Shown here in pieces: positions 6,053 through 10,685 of a DNA stretch of 10,685 bases. The translations under genes and the position numbers were made by a program. Numbering within the stretch: position 1 is the first letter of the stretch; every line of letters begins with the position of its first letter. Origin of the DNA: Hirudo medicinalis (Eukaryota > Annelida > Clitellata > Hirudinida > Hirudinidae); the NCBI GenBank assembly GCA_011800805.1, contig MPNW01000229.1, forward strand, positions 211,883 to 222,567, read 5' to 3'. Below the pieces are notes generated by a model. That model saw only the letters and a program-made list of their open reading frames with translations. It was not told where the DNA came from and did not search any database.

Positions 6053-6850
6053 AAGTTAGGCATCGGTAGCAAATCTTCCACTCCGACACCCAGACGGCCT
6101 CCGTGTGGTCTCCAGGCTTCAGCCGACCGACTTTCATATACACGGGCAGTTCGACATAACCCTTCTTATTCCTCGGAAGAAATGTCGATGATTTATGGCA
6201 ACCTCGGTGCTGAGAACCTACTGACATCAAGTGAAAGTTCAAATTCATTGATAACGAGACGTCAGACCCGCTCACCATTCATTTTTCAGGGGCAGGTCGG
6301 GCTGAAATTCTTCTCCAGGTCTCGACAGGACCTTAAATCTTCTTAACGTCAGACAGTGTCAAAGAGTTTTTTCCTAAGCACGGCCGGGGCATTCTTAGCC
6401 GCCTGGTTCGGTGCCCCTGTGTGAGTGATCAATATGGAGGAGAAACGGGGTGGTCGCCCAGTCAGAAGAAATGGGGCGTCCGTGTCATTGTCTCTGTCCT
6501 TTCAGTCCCCTGATGGATTTTTTCCTCGAGCCACGAGGGTCGGAGGTTAAGAGTTTCTTTAAATTTAAAATCTCCATGTGCCGAAGTGTTGCTGGATTTA
6601 GGACCTGGTGGGCGAAAGGGGTCCATTAAAACAGCCCCCTTCTTTTCGTCTCATGGGTGCTGGAGTTTTTGTACGAGTTATTTTTGTGCGCCTTCAAAAC
6701 GGACCACACTATTTCCATTCCACAGTTTGTGTCTGTAACCATGGAGACGACACGAAGCGTAATTAAGTAATTACAGATTGAACGTGATCTTCAGAATTTA
6801 CTGAAACATGGCATTCTTGATTTTATTTTTTTGTTAATTATTTTGTGTAA
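6053..6850. other. Unique sequence of about 800 bp, no gene assigned
   Basis: This is among the least repetitive stretches and is richer in G and C than the flanks. A 145-codon plus frame (5909-6346) opens only at TTG. A 100-codon minus frame (6278 down to 5976) has a true ATG but ends in the CA tract. Neither shows a domain I recognise. An imperfect hairpin pairs GGGGCA (6386-6391) with TGCCCC (6412-6417). I see no tRNA-like or other RNA fold that I can name. Confidence 0.45.
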
Positions 6851-7006
6851 TAAATTCAATTTAAATAAGTTAAATTCAATTTAAATAAGTTAAATTCAAT
6901 TTAAATAAGTTAAATTTAATTTAAATAAGTTCAATTTAATTTAAATAAGTTAAATTCAATTTAAATAAGTTCAATTTAATTTAAATAAGTTCAATTTAAT
7001 TTAAAT
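6851..7006. repeat. 20-bp AT-rich minisatellite, seven full copies plus a partial
   Basis: Units start every 20 bp from 6851, with an eighth partial copy from 6991. Three forms differ in the first half: TAAATTCAAT (copies 1-3 and 6), TAAATTTAAT (copy 4) and TCAATTTAAT (copies 5, 7 and 8); the second half TTAAATAAGT is constant. Each unit holds the palindrome ATTTAAAT, and where TAAATT follows, AATTTAA and TTAAATT form a 7-bp inverted repeat across the junction. Confidence 0.96.
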
Positions 7007-7953
7007 CTCCAATCTGTAACCACAACAGTTGACACTTGTGAAAGTAACCTTCCACAAAAAAACTTTGTTGTAAAATCGAATTCAAGAAATAAAAAAACAA
7101 AAAACAAAAAACAATTTGAAGAGCAGCGAACGAAAAACAAATTCCTTTTTTTTTCGATGTTTTGATGGAATTGCGTCGTGAGGATTTTTAATCGTCAGGA
7201 GATCTGAGCACGATTTGCAGACCCAAAAGTTTGGAAATTTCCTCTTTCTATTTCACTTCTTTTCTATTTTGTTTCTTTTTTTTTAAACAAAAAAAATCTC
7301 TCCTAACAAAAAAAAAGTTTCACATTTCGGAGATAATGGTTGGAGAGGATAGTGAATCGACCGAGGTTTGCCAATGAGGGGGTAATCTCGGGGAGGTGTT
7401 TTGTCTCTCGAATGCCCGAAACGAACCCAAACTGCTCGACTGGATCTATTTGTTTGTTGTGGTGGGAAGAACTCAGTAGGTGGTCCTGGAAAGATGGAAG
7501 CGTGATAACCCGGATGTCTGCCAAGAAGCGCCGAGAAGGCATTTTTCAACGATTATCGGACCTTAAAAACACCGGGAATGTTTTTCGGCTGCTTTTTTCC
7601 GATCCTGGAACTTTGTGCTTAAAAAGCGTCAAGAGATGGTCAGAGTAATCTTTTGAGGATCGGAGTGTAAGGGGAATACTTAGGGATCCTCAGTTATCTG
7701 AAGTTGGGTTTGGTTTGAATTTAAAAAAAAGAAACTCAAAATAATTTTGATTATTTCCATAATTAATTCCATTTAATTGATAATCGTTCGCAATGAACTG
7801 AGAATTGAAAATATCCTGTTGATGTCAAATATTCCTGAAATGCGTTCCTCAAACCGTTCAAAATGTCAAACATTTCCACCGCTGCAAAGACACGAGTGGC
7901 CAATTCAACAACCTCATCACATTTTGCTCCAACTTAAGAAGAAATGACCGCCC
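7007..7953. other. Unique sequence with A/T homopolymers, no gene assigned
   Basis: About 950 bp. CAAAAAA units with a 7-bp period lie at 7088-7114. T9 (7276-7284) is followed by A8 (7289-7296) and A9 (7308-7316) and could fold into a T/A hairpin. Open frames of 102 codons plus (7340-7648, TTG start) and 79-88 codons minus overlap each other without recognisable domains. No RNA gene seen. Confidence 0.45.
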
Positions 7954-8037
7954 ACAGTACATGGTACACCTGCCATAGTACATGATTCACCTGTTACAGT
8001 ACACGGTACACCTGTCACAGTACATGGTACACCTGCC
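7954..8037. repeat. 21-bp minisatellite, four copies, each with a GTAC dyad
   Basis: Units start at 7954, 7975, 7996 and 8017. Copies 1 and 4 are identical, copy 3 differs at two bases and copy 2 is most diverged. The conserved GTACATGGTAC is an inverted repeat of GTAC around ATG, retained in copies 1 and 4 and nearly so in copy 3. The 21-bp unit is a multiple of three and one frame reads TVHGTPA repeatedly, but that frame has a stop at 7945 and no ATG before the array. Confidence 0.95.
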
Positions 8038-8303
8038 AACGATTACCTAGGACCTCTTTTCTGATCATAAAAGCGAAAGACTCCTGCCTATTCCAGCCAC
8101 AAACATGCCTCTTTGGACAACAATTAGGAACCCACGTGTGCCTGGAATGTCGATTCGCTCGAGCCATTTTGTGGAAAAATGTTTGCTCCGGATTGTTATG
8201 GATGACTGATCTTCATCATCGTCTCGGCAGATAATTAAACGTGAGGCCTGCAAATTGATGTGCTCTTTTTAACTGTCCATTCTTTAACTTTGCCAAACCA
8301 TAA
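8038..8303. other. Unique sequence, no gene seen
   Basis: About 265 bp of mixed sequence with an E-box CACGTG at 8133-8138. A 62-codon minus frame (8253 down to 8065) has no domain I recognise. Confidence 0.5.
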
Positions 8304-8327
8304 TGGATGGACGGACGGAAGGAAGGA
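8304..8327. repeat. Short GGAT/GGAC/GGAA tetramer tract
   Basis: Six or so degenerate four-base units grade from GGAT to GGAC to GGAA, apparently by point change. Confidence 0.75.
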
Positions 8328-8649
8328 GAGTGGACCGATGAATGGATGCACGAGCGACGGCTAGATAAAGGAGGTAAATACATGTAAAATGTCAAAAAAT
8401 CTGAAAGTCACTTCATCCGCAGATGGAAGGATACAGTCAGAGGCAGTGGAAGCGGTTGTACACGGAATGAAGTGCACGAATAACGGACGAAGGAGTATGA
8501 TGTTTATGGCGGACAAAATTGGGATTATTGCTTTTCTTCTAAAATTGTCCTCAGTCGTGTCTGTGATGTTTACACTTCCGTACGGCCGGTCTTATGGACG
8601 AGTGAGCAGGTTGGCCGATTACAGACCGCCGGTCTCGGGAATGACTGAG
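8328..8649. other. Unique sequence with a weak 102-codon ATG frame
   Basis: A plus-strand frame from ATG 8389 (A at -3) runs to 8697. It has a hydrophobic stretch of about 23 residues starting with IGIIAFLLKL (roughly residues 45-67) and a lysine/arginine-rich tail encoded by the following purine tract. No family is recognised and a 102-codon frame is within chance expectation here. An odd palindrome AGACCG-C-CGGTCT lies at 8623-8635, and CCGGTCT recurs at 8586-8592. Confidence 0.35.
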
Positions 8650-8724
8650 GGAATGGTAAAGGAGAGGAAGAAGAAAAAAAGGAGAAGAATAGAATGAGAG
8701 AAGGAGGATGAGATGGATAAAGGA
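8650..8724. repeat. Purine-rich GGA/GAA tract
   Basis: About 75 bp of nearly all A/G on the plus strand with a few T/C interruptions. It is not a clean tandem repeat. The strand asymmetry is the notable feature and could favour triplex formation. Confidence 0.8.
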
Positions 8725-9150
8725 TCGTGTGAACTCGTCTCCTCCGATTCAAAGTGAATTCGGAAGTGTGGAGTGACGAGATTAGAAGAGGAGTTTTGAA
8801 AGGGGCATTTGATCGAACTTGACTCAAAACGACTCAACACGTCACTCGAAACTCAGTGAACCGTGCAGAGAACTGATACCACGCGATTCTCCTGGAAAAC
8901 GGTGTCGTTTTGCTTCCACAACAAATCCGCTTCATTCGCCTGACGACGATGAAATTCCAGGCGGGCGGGAAAAAAGAACACGCGAAGGAAGGACGCAACT
9001 GTGAGTCGGATTTCGTTGTTGATCTGCACTGCCAGTGGGGGAGGTTCGGTCGGTTCCAAGGGGGACTCCGTCAGTCATTCGTTGACTTGGAGTGAGTTGG
9101 GGGTGATTCCAAGTGTCTAAAATGTTTCCAATCGCAATGAATTGACTCAC
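8725..9150. other. Unique sequence with AP-1-type sites, no gene seen
   Basis: TGACTCA, the AP-1 consensus, occurs at 8820-8826 and 9143-9149. ACTTGGA (9085-9091) and TCCAAGT (9108-9114) form a 7-bp inverted repeat. Overlapping short frames on both strands show no recognisable domain. Confidence 0.45.
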
Positions 9151-9151
9151 G

Positions 9152-9176
9152 ATGAATTCATTCACGGTGAATGAAT
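9152..9176. repeat. Overlapping palindromes: ATGAATTCAT and a 9-bp hairpin
   Basis: ATGAATTCAT (9152-9161) is a perfect 10-bp palindrome. Overlapping it, ATTCATTCA (9156-9164) pairs exactly with TGAATGAAT (9168-9176) across a CGG loop. The two pairings compete for the same bases. Confidence 0.85.
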
Positions 9177-9626
9177 CTCATGAAAAGGTTTTTATTTTTT
9201 TATTTATTCACGTAAAATACAACCCCGCCCAACTGATCCGCAATATTCTGCCAAAGGGACACCCCCAAGAAAATTTTCTTCCTTCCTCGCCCTCTACCCT
9301 GAAACTCCATTATCGAAAGGGGGTCGTCCCCAGACGTCAGACTTCTTAAGCGGTTAACAGCCGAAACTCCCTGGACACTTTTAAACCTTCACAAAGTCCC
9401 TGATGGACGACCAGCGATGCCTGAGTTCTGCTTTAACTCAAGTTTATTATCGGACGAGCTGGCGTCAACTAATAGAATCGCATTTTGAGAAATTTCCACT
9501 CCTAGCAAATCTGATCAAAATTTACGAGCGCGCAGAGCATGACAAGGACAAAAGGTAACAAAATAAATACCATTTAGGAGTCTGCACATAATTTCCATCT
9601 TGGAGAGCCCAGATGCTAATTTAGGC
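9177..9626. other. Unique sequence, no gene seen
   Basis: About 450 bp of mixed sequence beginning with a T-rich run (about 9188-9208). A 65-codon plus frame spanning the start of this block (9152-9349) has no domain I recognise. Confidence 0.5.
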
Positions 9627-9643
9627 CCCGGAATGATTCCGGG
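9627..9643. repeat. 17-bp perfect dyad CCCGGAAT-G-ATTCCGGG
   Basis: Eight bases on each side pair exactly around G9635. Each arm carries CCGGAA, the ETS-family core, in opposite orientation. The dyad is seen directly; ETS binding is inference from the core motif only. Confidence 0.88.
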
Positions 9644-10133
9644 ATCTGGAAAATCCACCCGGACGAGTGGACGGAGGCGCAGGGAAGGAATAGAATGTGG
9701 GTTTGTAAGTGATCAACGTGGCTTCATCAAACAAACTCAGATCAATTGGATCCATTCCACCTCCGGTTCGGGGAGATGGAAAACCTGTTGCAATTTGACT
9801 CTTTCCATCTGGCTTTCCATGGTGGGTGGGTTTAGGGTGGGTTGGTGGACGCACCCAGCATGGCCTTCTGGTGCTCGTGTACTCTGAACTTAAGTTTACT
9901 GGTTACTGTGGCAGGCTGGGGTGAAAGCTACGTTGCAAAACCTTGAAATGTTGATCCACGGTTGGTTTTTGGTAGAAATTGTTTTTAAATTGCACCTTTT
10001 AAAAGTTCAATAATTTTAATACATGAAATTAATTTTAAACATGAAATTAAATGCAGCAGGTCGAAGCTGACTTGAACCACGAAAGCAGCAACAACGATTA
10101 AAAAAGAATTTATTTATTTCTCAATTGAATATT
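9644..10133. other. Unique sequence, no gene seen
   Basis: About 490 bp. A 95-codon plus frame (9600-9887) opens at TTG and a 77-codon minus frame overlaps it; neither shows a recognisable domain. No RNA gene seen. Confidence 0.5.
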
Positions 10134-10240
10134 CTTTATTATTATTATTATTGTTGTTGTTGTTGCTGTTATTATTAGTATTATTATTGTTAGTATTATT
10201 ATTATTATTCTTTATTATTATTATTATTTTTTATTATATT
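10134..10240. repeat. ATT microsatellite with an embedded GTT run
   Basis: ATT/TTA triplets enclose GTT units at about 10152-10170 and carry scattered AGT, GTT and CTT interruptions. A poly-leucine plus frame starts here and is a by-product. Confidence 0.93.
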
Positions 10241-10311
10241 GACACAACTGAATCTCAGCTTCCCGACCTTATCATCCGCTGTTATTCGGCAATGATTTTA
10301 TTGTTTGAGGT

Positions 10312-10356
10312 TCAAGGTCATTTGTGGGGGTTCAAGTCAGCGACCTTTGCTGACCT
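10312..10356. promoter_or_regulatory. Cluster of nuclear-receptor-like half-sites
   Basis: TCAAGGTCA at 10312-10320 matches the extended monomer half-site known for NR5A/ERR-type receptors. TTCAAGTCA (10331-10339) is a one-base-short relative. On the minus strand AGGTCA (10351-10356) and AGGTCG (10341-10346) form a direct repeat with 4-nt spacing, the DR4 layout used by RXR heterodimers. Four half-site-like motifs in 45 bp is more than expected by chance, but no nearby gene is identified, so function is speculative. Confidence 0.35.
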
Positions 10357-10463
10357 TTCGTGAAAGCGTCTGCCCTGCTCGTGGGCATTTCCGAGTTTTA
10401 CTTCCCTTAAGGACCTCGAGTCGTTTTATTAAGTCGTCCGCGATGTTTTCATTGCCTGTAATA

Positions 10464-10472
10464 ACGATGATG

Positions 10473-10504
<32 letters not shown>

Positions 10505-10605
10505 GATGATGATGATGGTGATGATGGTGGTGGTGATGATGATGATAATGGTGATGACGATGGTGGTGATGATGATGATGGTGGTGATGATGGTGATAAT
10601 GGTGG

Positions 10606-10671
<66 letters not shown>

Positions 10672-10672
10672 C
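10464..10672. repeat. GAT/GGT triplet microsatellite at the right edge
   Basis: The left two thirds mix GAT with GGT and some AAT/GAC. The right third (about 10607-10671) is nearly pure GAT, giving a purity gradient towards the 3' side. It is opposite in orientation to the ATC array at the left edge. Confidence 0.97.
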
Positions 10673-10685
10673 GAAGACTATTTGT

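Noticed and set aside
5536..6069. 177-aa plus-strand hydrophobic/methionine-rich protein
   Set aside because: It spans the GTT minisatellite and the GAT array, so nearly all of it is repeat-encoded.
5909..6346. 145-aa plus-strand protein
   Set aside because: Opens at TTG, includes the CA-rich stretch and has no recognisable motif.
7340..7648. 102-aa plus-strand protein
   Set aside because: Opens at TTG; overlapping minus frames of similar length point to chance openness.
10326..10345. tRNA B-box-like GGTTCAAGTC
   Set aside because: The flanks do not pair into a T-arm and no D-arm, anticodon arm or acceptor stem is found upstream.

Overview
The window looks like non-coding nuclear DNA of a eukaryote, most likely an animal with a repeat-rich genome. 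The basis is an AT-rich background, no dense coding, no operon-like layout, and a very high density of microsatellites and minisatellites. By my hand tally about 30% of the window is tandem repeat. I cannot name the lineage: nothing here is a recognisable conserved protein, rRNA, tRNA or transposase. One ambiguous base (N at 4854), inside a TCAC array, marks this as draft assembly.

Layout from left to right: an ATC-type triplet array at the left edge (1-258); GAT/GAC arrays (499-604, 714-768); an AAC array mixed with ATC (873-1060); a seven-copy 13-bp minisatellite (1230-1320); a 16-bp perfect palindrome (1650-1665) just before a 35-bp minisatellite with internal dyads (1670-1821); a pure ATT array (1861-1932); an AAT/AAC array with a 9-bp period (2050-2215); a GAT/GAC array (2375-2471); a mostly unique segment with a possible core promoter and a 16-codon hydrophobic ORF (2481-2766); a TCC tract (3096-3137); a 73-copy octamer array with no register slip (3807-4390); a broken TCAC array holding poly(A) and the N (4737-4974); an AT-rich block (5050-5292); a degenerate 37-40-bp GTT-rich minisatellite (5537-5700); a GAT array (5800-5882); a CA-rich stretch (5996-6052); a 20-bp minisatellite (6851-7006); a 21-bp minisatellite (7954-8037); a purine tract (8650-8724); an ATT/GTT array (10134-10240); a cluster of nuclear-receptor-like half-sites (10312-10356); and a long GAT/GGT array at the right edge (10464-10672).

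The long open frames are almost all by-products of the repeats (poly-D, poly-N, poly-M, poly-L and an octapeptide MLLCYYVI), and several of the rest open only at GTG or TTG, which eukaryotic genes rarely use. I therefore call no confident protein-coding gene. The only place resembling a gene start is near 2603-2766, where a 9-bp dyad, TATAAATA, a plausible initiator and an ATG with A at -3 lie in the right order and spacing; the reading frame stops after 16 hydrophobic residues. I see no defined genetic system. The most structured signals are the octamer array with duplicated variant blocks, the mirror-ordered 13-bp array and the dyads next to minisatellites.
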